DNA from: Rhodospirillales bacterium
GTDB taxonomy: Bacteria; Pseudomonadota; Alphaproteobacteria; Micavibrionales; Micavibrionaceae
Length of the DNA stretch: 64,000 nt
Reading direction: 5' to 3'
Assembly (NCBI GenBank): GCA_020638285.1
Contig: JACKIV010000004.1
Location: 1 to 64,000 of the forward strand
Part shown: positions 24,262 through 33,300 of the stretch, one piece after another
Position numbering within the stretch: position 1 is the first letter of the stretch
How the letters are laid out: every line of letters begins with the position of its first letter
Program-made: the position numbers and the translations under genes
The notes under the pieces: model-generated
The model's database searches: none
The model's input: the letters and a program-made list of their open reading frames with translations, nothing else
Told to the model about the DNA's origin: nothing

Positions 24262-25545
24262 TCAACGGTCCCAGCCAAAAGTAGGCGCCGACGAGCGTTC
24301 GGCTTTCTTCGCCTCTATGCGTGCTTCGACCTGGCCTCTGACCTGATTAAGTGTTCCGGCATTGATCAGGTCAAAGGCGCTGCGCGCCGTCTTTCCCTGT
24401 GCATCCAGACGTTCCTGTCCCTTGGAGACGGTGATAATAGAAACTTCAAAGTTCGGGTCTTTTACCGCTCTGTTTACAAGAACCGCAGCATCGGTTTCAG
24501 GCTTGTTTCTGTCCAGAAGCTTCATGTCTTGCATGTACTCCGAGCATCCTTCAATCATTTCTCCACCAGACTTTTGGAACTCCACAGGCCCCACAACGAC
24601 AGCAGTAACCTTCGACGCCATGCAATTACTGACAGCCCCGGGGGCAACCTTCGATCCGTGCTGGGTGCTGAGGGAAACATACGAGGATTTTGTAGAAAAG
24701 CTGTTTCCGTTGTTGTCGTTGCTGCTGCTAAGGTTTTGATCCTGCTGGTGCGTTCCGCCATTCAGATCATTGGCGACATTGTTTGTATCGCTTGTGTTGA
24801 CGGTGTTGGTCTGGCTTTGATCCTGCTGCTGGTTTTGATCCTGCTGCTGGTTCTGGTTTTGCGATTGATTTGCAGAAGCAGAGGATGTTGAAGAGGAGGT
24901 TGTGTCGCCGACATTGGCTCTGGCAGTGGTGTCACCAACAGTTGCCGTCGTGTCACCAACATTGGCTCTGGCAGTCGTGTCGCCGATATTTGCAGTCGTA
25001 TCGCCAACGTTTGCCGACGTATTGCCGACAGTCCCACCAGTCGCTGAGGTATTGCCGACAGTTCCGCCAGCGCCACCGTAGCCAGTTCCGGTCGCTGTCG
25101 TGTTTCCAACGCTTGCGTTTCCGCCAGCACCGCCGTAGCCAGTTCCGGTTGCGTTGGAGTTTCCTCCGGTTGCGTTTCCGCCAGCGCCGCCGTAGCCAGT
25201 TCCGGTTGCGTTGGAGTTTCCTCCGGTTGCGTTTCCGCCAGCACCGCCGTAGCCAGTTCCGGTTGCGGAATTGTTATTCGCATTCGCGTTGTAGTTCGCG
25301 TTATTGTTCGTATTCGTATTCGTATTCGTGTTCGTGTTTGCGTTGTAGTTGGCGTTTGTATTTGCGTTCGTGTTTGCGTTGTTATTCGCATTCGTATTGG
25401 CGTTTGCATTGTAATTGGCATTCGCATTGTTATTGGTGGTTCCGGTATCACCGAATTCGCACCCGCCGTTGTCGCAGGCCATGGCCGATCCGGCCAGAAG
25501 AGTGCCGAGCGCGGCGCCGATGAATTTGGATGTCGTTTTTGTCAT
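24262..25545 (-). CDS. Exported Asn/Gln-rich tandem-repeat protein
   Basis: A 427-residue protein with a signal peptide (cleavage near SAMA, residue 23). Residues 38-92 consist almost only of Asn, Ala, Thr and Tyr. Residues 93-162 hold four GYGGAGG cores spaced exactly 19 residues apart. Residues 178-216 repeat VGDTTA-type units. Residues 226-270 are Gln/Asn-rich. A normal-looking domain of about 140 residues follows (285-427) with cysteines at NCMAS and GCSEY. The composition recalls prion-like and amyloid-forming secreted proteins, but no curlin consensus was recognised. A GAGAGAGG ribosome binding site precedes the ATG. It is divergent from an envelope protein gene and convergent with cheR. 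Confidence 0.8.
   Translation of the reverse strand: MTKTTSKFIGAALGTLLAGSAMACDNGGCEFGDTGTTNNNANANYNANANTNANNNANTNANTNANYNANTNTNTNTNTNNNANYNANANNNSATGTGYGGAGGNATGGNSNATGTGYGGAGGNATGGNSNATGTGYGGAGGNASVGNTTATGTGYGGAGGTVGNTSATGGTVGNTSANVGDTTANIGDTTARANVGDTTATVGDTTARANVGDTTSSSTSSASANQSQNQNQQQDQNQQQDQSQTNTVNTSDTNNVANDLNGGTHQQDQNLSSSNDNNGNSFSTKSSYVSLSTQHGSKVAPGAVSNCMASKVTAVVVGPVEFQKSGGEMIEGCSEYMQDMKLLDRNKPETDAAVLVNRAVKDPNFEVSIITVSKGQERLDAQGKTARSAFDLINAGTLNQVRGQVEARIEAKKAERSSAPTFGWDR
25060..25269 (-). repeat. 57-bp tandem coding repeats (four 19-residue units)
   Basis: The stretch encoding GYGGAGG cores recurs with a 57-bp period. Two consecutive units are nearly identical at the DNA level (for example AGTTCCGGTTGCGTTGGAG at 25141 and again at 25198). 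The near identity suggests recent duplication or unit gain and loss. The repeat is in frame throughout. Confidence 0.85.
25270..25434 (-). repeat. Asn/Ala/Thr/Tyr hexamer-like coding repeat
   Basis: About 55 codons alternate Asn with Ala, Thr or Tyr, giving an AAC/AAT-rich degenerate 6-bp periodicity on the coding strand. It lies just after the signal peptide of the repeat protein. Confidence 0.75.
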
Positions 25546-25865
25546 GGTATAACCCTCTCTCTTTTTTGTTTCTCAATGTTCGAACAAAACTTTATGGACA
25601 TGGGACGAACGCTTCATACAAGACTTTTTGTGCTTATGTCAAGAAAAAATCAAAAAACAGGCCATCTTTCCCGATTTTTGTCCCGCCTGTGCAAAAGCCT
25701 GTACGAAAGCGATTTTGCGGCTTGAGCCCGAGGCTTTCCTTCTATATCCTGCGGAGTTACAGGATTCTCCGGATTTGTGGATTTTTTCCGCTTGATCCGG
25801 GGGCGAGCGCGTTCGGTGTCAGCATGAGGGATCACCCCTCGGAAGCAATGGATAAGGCAATGGCG
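25546..25865. other. 320-bp divergent intergenic region
   Basis: It lies between the repeat-protein gene (minus) and the OmpA-like envelope gene (plus). A long plus-strand frame runs through it, but its translation before the signal peptide has no protein-like character. Promoters for both genes must be here; none was identified with confidence. Confidence 0.45.
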
Positions 25866-27080
25866 ATGAAAAACAAGCCCTGTGTGCGTGAAACGTTTCC
25901 GCTGGTTGCGGCTTTTGTGGCGGCGTTTCTCTTTTCTTTCTGGGTGCCTTCGGGCGCGCGGGCGGGGATTTTCAACTCGGATCCGGTGCGAGGGCCGTCT
26001 CTGGTTATCAGCGATGCGCCTATTCCAGCGGATCTTCAGGAAAAAGTCTATCGGGTTCATCCTCCCGCGCCGATCGTCGAGCCTTCGGACCTGACCGGGG
26101 ATTCCTATTATGCGCCAACCGAGACGATCGTCGGGCGCAAGGTTGAGGAATTACGCCGGGATTTATCTGATCTTCAAGGGAAAATTGCCGGTTTGTCCGA
26201 GCGTTTGACATCTTTGGAAACCGATGGTCAGACCAAGGCTGCGGACTATTATGCCAGTGTGGCGACCATCAGTACCCAGCTTCAATCCGGCACCACGCCT
26301 GGTAATCCCCGTCTGGTCCAGCGCCTGAATACGGCGCAGGATAGCCTTGAGAAACTTGCCGGGAATGTCACGCAGCTCAATTCTCTGGCGGTGGAAGTTG
26401 CCAATGTAGCCTCTTTGTCCTCTTTTTTGCTGGAGGCTGCGCGGGCGAGTTACGGTCTGTCGGGGGCCATTGAGGAAGATCATGCCCGTCTGGCTCAGCT
26501 TGAGGACAGCATCAACAATACTATTGTGGTCATCGACCGGATCCTGAACAACGTCAATGATGATATTTCCCGAACGGCCGCATATCTGAGTTCCGAGCGG
26601 AGCAATCTGCGGACCTTGTCCTTGGCTATTACAACAGGGGATTTGTTCGGGAAAAGCCTTTCAAATCGGCCTTTTTCCGGCTTGTCGAATGCTTCGTCCG
26701 AGCCGGGTGGCGTTCTTCCCGCATCTGCCGGTGGTCCGTCGCCGGGCGTTGGGGCGGGCAGTGCTGCGCCGATTTCCAAGCCCCGGCCTTTGGTTAAGAT
26801 TCGCTTTGATCGCCCCGATGTGGCCTATGAACAGCCTGTTTATATGGCTATGAGCGAGGCTCTGGATCGGTATCCTCAGGCCCGCTTTGAACTGGTCGCG
26901 GTTCATCCATCTGTTGGGAATGCCGCTCAGATCGCCATTGAAAGCAGCCGGGCGCGGCGCAGCGCCGAGAAGGTTCTTCGCACCCTGACAGAGATGGGCT
27001 TGCCCATGGACCGGGTGGATTTGTCCTATACGCCCAGCCCGGATGCAAAATCGAGCGAAGTTCACATCTACATACGGTGA
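25866..27080 (+). CDS. Exported coiled-coil protein with OmpA-like C-terminal domain
   Basis: A 404-residue protein. The ATG at 25866 is favoured because AAGG lies 8 bases upstream and a signal peptide follows (LVAAFVAAFLFSFWVPSGARA); in-frame ATGs at 25824, 25848 and 25860 are alternatives. Residues about 85-260 are helical, with a coiled-coil stretch (VEELRRDLSDLQGKI). A Gly/Pro/Ala-rich linker leads to a C-terminal domain of about 100 residues (from KIRFDRPD to VHIYIR) whose pattern, including RARRSAEKVLRTLTEMGLP, resembles OmpA/MotB peptidoglycan-binding domains. It is followed 55 bp later by the membrane-fusion protein gene, so a joint envelope role is likely. Specific function is unknown. 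Confidence 0.65.
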   Translation: MKNKPCVRETFPLVAAFVAAFLFSFWVPSGARAGIFNSDPVRGPSLVISDAPIPADLQEKVYRVHPPAPIVEPSDLTGDSYYAPTETIVGRKVEELRRDLSDLQGKIAGLSERLTSLETDGQTKAADYYASVATISTQLQSGTTPGNPRLVQRLNTAQDSLEKLAGNVTQLNSLAVEVANVASLSSFLLEAARASYGLSGAIEEDHARLAQLEDSINNTIVVIDRILNNVNDDISRTAAYLSSERSNLRTLSLAITTGDLFGKSLSNRPFSGLSNASSEPGGVLPASAGGPSPGVGAGSAAPISKPRPLVKIRFDRPDVAYEQPVYMAMSEALDRYPQARFELVAVHPSVGNAAQIAIESSRARRSAEKVLRTLTEMGLPMDRVDLSYTPSPDAKSSEVHIYIR

Positions 27081-27135
27081 TTTTCCCGGTGGAAATATCT
27101 TTGTTCTTTTCAGGGGTTGTGCGTGAGGGGAAGGT

Positions 27136-28440
27136 TTGAAAAACGTGGTGTCCGGTCGCAAGATCCTGGTTTTTGCTCTTTTTCTTGCCCTGACGGGCGG
27201 GGCTTTTTCTGCCTTTTTGTTTTATAAATCCCTTTCGGGGGTGGAGGTTGGCCTTGTAGCCCGTGGCCCGGCGGTTGAGGCGGTTTATGCGACTGCGATT
27301 GTTGAGCCCTTGCGCTGGGCGGCCATTGCACCTCTCAAAACCGGGAAAATCATAGAGGTTCTCGTCAATGAAGGGTACCGGGTCGGGCGGGGTGTTCCCT
27401 TGGCCCGTATGGATGATTCGGATCTTTTGGCGCAGCTTGCAGAGGCCGAATCGGCTGTTCGGTTCGGTCAGGTCGAGATGAGCCGTTCTGAGTCCCTGTT
27501 GCGGTCCAGAACAATCAGTCAGGACCGCTATGATGCGGTAAAAAGGGATCTGGAGCAGGCGCAGGCGCGCCAGAAATCTCTGGAAGAACAGATCGAACAA
27601 CTCAAGTTGCGCTCGCCCATTGAGGGACAGGTCCTCTGGCGCAATGTTGAGCCCGGTGAGATCAAGCAATCCGGAGAGGTTGTTTTCTGGGTAGGGGAGC
27701 CCAGGCCTTTGCGCCTTGAGGCTGAAGTTGACGAACAGGATATCCCACAGGTCAGACCCGGACAGCGTGTGGTTATTTCGGCCGATGCTTTTCCGGGCAA
27801 GCCCTTGTTCGGAGAGGTTACGAGCATTACCCCCAAGGGCAATCCTGAAAACAAAAGTTACCGTGTTTATATGGGGATTCCAGACGACAGCCCCCTGATG
27901 ATCGGGATGACTGTCGAGACAAATACGGTCGTATCGTACCATAAGGATGTCTTGCTTGTGCCTTTGTCTTCAATCGTGGACGATGGATCTGCTGTCTGGG
28001 TTCTGGGGCCGCAGAACAATGCCCACGCGGTTTTAAGAAAAGTCCCCGTTCATGTGGGGATCAGGGGTGAACAAAGAGCGGAGGTGTCCGGGATTCTGAA
28101 GCCGGGAGATCGTGTTGTCCTCTCGCCTTCGCCTTTCCTCCGCGAAGGTCAGAGTGTCCGTGTTCTGGGCGTTGTTCCGGTTCCCGATTCTGATGAACTC
28201 GCCAGCGCGGCAGAAAATGTAGGAGAGGGAGAGTTAAAACCCGATGGTTCCATTGCCGGGTGCAAATCGGGATGCGCGGGGTGTTCGAATCCGCCTCAGC
28301 CAACGGATGATCCTTATACGAGGATGCGTAAAGAATGGCTGGGGACAAAAAAGACATGCTATCCGGAGGTTAAAACCTTGAAGCCGTCCGTTGCGCCAGA
28401 AGTGACGGCGCCGGAGTCCGGGCTTCCGAATGCGCCCTGA
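27136..28440 (+). CDS. HlyD/RND-type membrane fusion protein
   Basis: A 434-residue periplasmic adaptor anchored by one N-terminal helix (about 9-32). It has the typical order: barrel-sandwich half (TGKIIEVLVNEGYRVGRGVPLARMD), an alpha hairpin (about 95-155), the second lipoyl half (LRSPIEGQVLWRNVEPGE), a beta barrel and a membrane-proximal domain. The start is TTG, with GAGGGG 5 bases away. The C-terminus is odd: a Cys cluster (GCKSGCAGCSNP) followed by a Pro-rich tail. No ABC permease, RND pump or outer-membrane channel gene is adjacent; the gene upstream encodes an OmpA-like envelope protein. Confidence 0.85.
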   Translation: MKNVVSGRKILVFALFLALTGGAFSAFLFYKSLSGVEVGLVARGPAVEAVYATAIVEPLRWAAIAPLKTGKIIEVLVNEGYRVGRGVPLARMDDSDLLAQLAEAESAVRFGQVEMSRSESLLRSRTISQDRYDAVKRDLEQAQARQKSLEEQIEQLKLRSPIEGQVLWRNVEPGEIKQSGEVVFWVGEPRPLRLEAEVDEQDIPQVRPGQRVVISADAFPGKPLFGEVTSITPKGNPENKSYRVYMGIPDDSPLMIGMTVETNTVVSYHKDVLLVPLSSIVDDGSAVWVLGPQNNAHAVLRKVPVHVGIRGEQRAEVSGILKPGDRVVLSPSPFLREGQSVRVLGVVPVPDSDELASAAENVGEGELKPDGSIAGCKSGCAGCSNPPQPTDDPYTRMRKEWLGTKKTCYPEVKTLKPSVAPEVTAPESGLPNAP

Positions 28441-28452
28441 GGCCATATCTCC

Positions 28453-30345
28453 CTAGTTTTCTGTTGTCAGAAGGAGGGTTAATTCGTCGCGCAGGATGTT
28501 GTACCCATCGCGAGAGAGTATTGATTCCAGATGACCCTGAATGCTGCCAAATCGGTCGGCGCGCAGGGCGTGGACATAGCCGTCTTCGTCTGCGGCGATG
28601 GAAACGCCTTGCGGCGCTGCGTTGGAGGCTTTCCCCGCGAATGTATTATAGAAACCAATGTCGTAAGATTTTCCAAAGAGATCAACGGTTTTCTGGACAC
28701 CTTGACGCGGTGCGGGCAGACGCGCGATGGGAATGCCCAGAACATGGCACATGACCTGATGCCCCAGACACACGCCGAACACGCGACGTCTGAAGTCCAG
28801 CAGGGAGCGGGTCAAGTCCTGAAGCTTGCGAATCGTTGGATTGTCTCGATCCGTTGGGTCGCCTGGTCCGGGGCCAAGGACGATCAGATCGGCAGAGCCA
28901 AGGTTGGCTACGCCGCCGATATCGCGGATGCTTTGGACATTGGCGTTCGCTCCCATGTGGCGCAGGAGGTGTGCGATCATGTGCGCGAAGTCGTCTTCAT
29001 TGTTGACAATGAGGATGCTTTTGCCCTGCAGGGCCGGGGCGGGTGAACAGGCTGACTGGTTGCAAATCCAGAACGTCGAAAGCCGATCATTCCGGGCCAT
29101 CATGGCCGATTCGATATCGGTATTGTAAATGTCTTTCAGGACAGGGCGATCGTCATGGTCGTCCAGAATAGCGCGCATCATCCCGCGTGCCTTGGCCCGA
29201 ACCTCCAGCGCCTCTTTCTCGGGTTGAGAATCTCGTACGATGCTTGCGCCGGACTGGATCGTGAAATGTCCGTTACTGCCCATTTCCATGGTTCGGATCG
29301 TGATAGCGCTGTCCAGAACCGCTCCTCCGGCGGCATCCTGTCCCAGAATCATGAGCGCACTTGAGTAATATCGGCGCGGCTCTCCGCGTTCATGTTTGTA
29401 GATAACGCGGCAGGCGCTGGCGATAGGGCTTCCGATCATGGTCGGGGCAAACATCGTGGCGCGAAACGCATCCACAACGTCCCAGTCCGTCCGGCCTTTG
29501 AGTTCGTTTTCCGTGTGGATCAGGGCGCGCATTTCCCGCAGAAAAGGGCCCGTGACTTCGCCACCTTCAGGACACAGGGGCATCATCATTTTCAAGGTCT
29601 CGTCCACAACCATGAACAGCTCGTTGATTTCCTTTTCGTCGCGGACAAAATCGGCCAGGGCAGCGCGCATGTCGGTGTGGGTCTTTGGCAGGGTACCGGA
29701 AATGGGGCTCATTCGGGCTATTCCGCCTTCGATGCTCAGGTGGCGTTCGGGTGATGCGCCGATAAAAAAGGTGTCGCCGTCGAAGAAACAGAACGTCATA
29801 TAGGAACCGAACTCATTTCGGCACAGACGCGAAAAAATGGTCAGGGCTGCCGGCAATCCTGTTCCGTTGAGGATGCCGGATGCCTTGCGGGAGATGAGAA
29901 AATTTGACCCTGATCCGTTGCGAATTTCATCCCGGATCACATCGCGGACGATGTCTGCGAAGGCTTCATCGCTGAAATTATAGGCCAGATCTTCGCGCAG
30001 AGAGAGGGGGGTGTCATAGGGAAATGCGGCGAAGAACTCTGACTCCGGGACGCAAATCAGGGTTTCAGGGACAAGGGTTATGATTTTTTCGCCCTGATCG
30101 ACGACCTCAAAATCCCGTTCCTTGATCTGGGCAAAAGGGACCATGCTGATGGATGCAATGGCTGAACCGTCCGGGTTTAGCGTCCGGGGAACACGATTGA
30201 CATAGCGCAGATAGTCGGTTTGGCTGACCGGGCCGATTGCAAGCGTAACCATGCCGTTCTGGTTGAAAACGCAAAACGCGGCGCCGCTCTCAATTTTTTT
30301 GCGCACATCAGAAAGGTTTATTCTTTCTGGAGATGGAACACTCAT
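28453..30345 (-). CDS. PhzE-like fused anthranilate/aminodeoxyisochorismate synthase
   Basis: A 630-residue TrpE-TrpG fusion. Residues 1-430 are a chorismate-utilising domain (FIGASPERHLS, SPISGTLPKTH, APTMIGSPIASACRVI, DSAITIRTMEMG). The C-terminal amidotransferase has Cys526 (GVCLGHQ), His605 and Glu607 (QGHLES) plus LGPGPGDPTD. The GSP segment and the 630-residue length resemble PhzE (2-amino-2-deoxyisochorismate synthase) more than the roughly 720-residue alphaproteobacterial TrpE-G fusion. It could still be an anthranilate synthase. No trp or phz genes are in view. The ATG overlaps the stop of the AsmA gene by 4 bp. Confidence 0.8.
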   Translation of the reverse strand: MSVPSPERINLSDVRKKIESGAAFCVFNQNGMVTLAIGPVSQTDYLRYVNRVPRTLNPDGSAIASISMVPFAQIKERDFEVVDQGEKIITLVPETLICVPESEFFAAFPYDTPLSLREDLAYNFSDEAFADIVRDVIRDEIRNGSGSNFLISRKASGILNGTGLPAALTIFSRLCRNEFGSYMTFCFFDGDTFFIGASPERHLSIEGGIARMSPISGTLPKTHTDMRAALADFVRDEKEINELFMVVDETLKMMMPLCPEGGEVTGPFLREMRALIHTENELKGRTDWDVVDAFRATMFAPTMIGSPIASACRVIYKHERGEPRRYYSSALMILGQDAAGGAVLDSAITIRTMEMGSNGHFTIQSGASIVRDSQPEKEALEVRAKARGMMRAILDDHDDRPVLKDIYNTDIESAMMARNDRLSTFWICNQSACSPAPALQGKSILIVNNEDDFAHMIAHLLRHMGANANVQSIRDIGGVANLGSADLIVLGPGPGDPTDRDNPTIRKLQDLTRSLLDFRRRVFGVCLGHQVMCHVLGIPIARLPAPRQGVQKTVDLFGKSYDIGFYNTFAGKASNAAPQGVSIAADEDGYVHALRADRFGSIQGHLESILSRDGYNILRDELTLLLTTEN

Positions 30346-33300
30346 CGCGCCAGTCCTCGCAGGACATCCTTGAAAATGTCTTCGGGTCTGGGCGGCGCGT
30401 TCGAAGGGGCAGAGCCTGTCTGTTGCGCGTCTCCCTCCTGATTTTCTCTCGTGTCTCCAGAGGGTTCAGCCGGTGCGGGTTCGGCGTTCCCACGACCCAG
30501 CCCCGGGAGTTTTATCTTGTCCTGAATCAGCTTTTCTATTTTTCGGTTGAGTTTGCGTGAGAAATAATCCTGCATCAGTCCCGCGCCAAACGTGTTTCCC
30601 GGATTATCGAGTGGCCCGGAGATGGACACATCGAAGGGAGGAAGTTCCTTGCCGTCTTTGAGGGTGATGTGATTTTTCAGGTCAACCGTCCAGCGGGGGA
30701 GATTGACGGCCCCGGTTGTGTTGATGGCGGCTCGGGGGCCATCGAACAGGAGTTTCTGGATATTGATTACGCCTTCGTCGATGGTATAATTCCCGTCCAA
30801 AGTGTCGAATTGCGTTGTCCCGCCTGTTGTGGCGCCTTTCCACAGGCCCTGAAGGCTGTCACCCGGTTTTGTTTCATCCGACAAAGCGCGGGCAAAACGG
30901 GACAGATCCACGCCTTCCAGAACGATATCCTTGCCCGACAGGTCGCCCTTCCCGGACAGGTCGAAAACCAGAGCCGCCATGCTCACGCCGCTGGCCGCGA
31001 TATCAGTATGCAGAGAAATATTTCCACTGGCCTTGAGCGGTGTGGCACCGGTGAGAGCATGGAGAACCGATTCGATTCCAACGTTTCCGATGGCTGCTTT
31101 CCCGGACAGGGCCAGCGGTTTGCGCGGATCGGACTCAGAACGGACCATAGCGGACAGGGCCAGCGTTCCATTGAACAAACCGGACTTCAGGTCAGGAATG
31201 GATAAAACCCCATCTTTTAAGACGATTTTAAAGGACGGATCGCTTAAATCCCATCCCTTATAGACAAGCCGTGTGGCGCGCACGTCCAGATCGACGTCCA
31301 AAGCCCGCATCCATCCCGTATCGATGGCGTTGCGGGACCAGCGCACGGAATCCGGGGCATTTGCGTTCGCTCGTCCACTGTTTGACGCAGTATCTCCTCC
31401 TGGGTTCGTGCCGACGAGGGCATCCAGCGGGATGGTCCCGGCCTGAACCTTTCCGGAAAGGGCTGGGCGCGCCCCCCCAACCGCAAGCGTCAGATCGCCC
31501 GAAAGGGATGTCGGGCCCAGATTGGCCCTAAGCTCCGAAAGGGTATAGAAAGTATCCTTGCGCTCAAGCTTTGCGTACAGGTCAAGTGGATGATCCAGGG
31601 CCCGGTCTGTTGTCTGATCTTTTCGGACTATGCGCAGAACATCGCCGAAATTCGGATGTGAAATGCGAACGGTCAGGGCATTGATGCCCGGTTTTTCCAG
31701 AAAGTTTGAGAGCTCTCCCGAAGCTTCTGCAGTTCCACGCAGAGCTTTAAGATTTGTTGTAAACCGAATTGATTTTGCATCGCCTTCCATCTTTGCCGCA
31801 ATGTCCGCTGCGCCAAAAGGGCGAGGCAAGGCATCGGAATTCAGGTTCAGGGCGTCCAGAATGCTTTGGGCGTTTTTGGCTGAGCCCGTTACGGACAGGT
31901 CAAGCCCGTCAAGAGTATCCAGATTGCCGACCTTTCCGGACACGGCGACCGTCGTACCATACCAGTTCTCTGCGCCGAGAGTTTTCAGGGCCAGAGTTCG
32001 TCCCACCAGAGAACCGGCAAGGCGTGCGTCGGTCATTTTTTGCCCCTGCCATATCATGTGGTTCGCGCTCAGATCAAATGTCAGGTCGAAAGGCAGGCCA
32101 AGAGATTCCAGCCCTGCCACGATATCGGCTTTTCCAATGTTGTTTTTTTGTTTTGTGGGAACCGCGTCCGGTGAGACGGCGCCCGGCGGGTTGAGTTTGG
32201 CTGAAATCCCGTCTGCGTCCAAAGACTCAATATTCAGGGCGATATCTGCCTGTCCTCGACCGGCAGACGATTCCGGGCGAGCGTAGAATCCTTTCAGTCC
32301 TGCGGTCATGGCGTTCAGGGAAATCGTCGAGTCCCGGAGCGTTATGCGGCCCGGTGTAATCGTGGCCGAGAGATCTGCCGCGCCCGTCTCAAAAATACCC
32401 ATGGCTGGAAGGGCCGTGGCTTGTGCCCCCAGAAGGAATTTGAGAGTCTCCGGCAGGTACCCTGCTTTCGCTGTGATGGATAAGTCAAGCGAAGGGGATT
32501 TTCCATCGGTTTTCAGGCGGGCCTCCCCCCGGATTGTTGTTTTCCCCGGAATTTCGGCGGCTTCAAAGATCAGGGACGGAGGCTTATCCTGACGCGAGGC
32601 CACGAAGGAAAGACCTTTCATGGGGCGCCCCGCGTAAGAGGCTTCCGGGACCGAGATCTTGATCTGTCCCCGGAATCCGTCGGGCAGAGCGATGGATTCG
32701 GGCAAAAATCCCCCTGCGGCAGAGGTTTTCCCGCTTGATTTTACTGGTTTTTCATTGGTTGGGGGAAGGAAAGAATCCAGATCGATCAACGAGCTGGCTG
32801 CCAGATCGACCATGATTTCCGGGGTTTCTCCCTGAACGTTCCGGATGCTGAAGGCGCCTGAAAATTTTGAGTCTCCCAGAGAGATCTGAAGGTCCTTCCA
32901 CGTCAGGTCCCCTTTTGAAAATGTAATCATTCCTTTGGAGTCAAAGGGTTTTTCAAGGGCGGAGAAGGCGGGGTGTGTGCCCGTGAAAGACACAATCGTT
33001 TCAGCAGGATTTTTCAGGGAAAGCGCGGTTTCGCCTTGAAATTCCAGATCTTTCCCATTGGATACAATGCCTGCGTAGTGCGCGGCTGCGCCTCGATCCG
33101 GCAGGCCGAGTACAACGTCAACCGGAATAGCCGTCATGTCGTCGATTCGTCCTGTTTTCCCTTCAATAGTCACGTTCAAACCGTTTGTGGCCAAATCGCC
33201 TTCAATGGCAAACGGTCCGGAAAGACTCTCGGCGCGCAGGGTCAGATCAATGGAATCGACCAGAATTTCCTGCCCGGTCTGAAGATCCTTGTAGCGGAAC

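Noticed and set aside
25060..25269. CRISPR-like regular repetition
   Set aside because: The 57-bp units are in-frame coding repeats with no unique spacers and no cas genes nearby.
24762..25523. Frames of 217-229 codons in other phases over the Asn-rich gene
   Set aside because: Low-complexity DNA keeps other frames open; their products are Arg/Ser/Cys or Thr/Arg repeats. The minus frame with a signal peptide and cysteine-bearing C-terminal domain is the real one.
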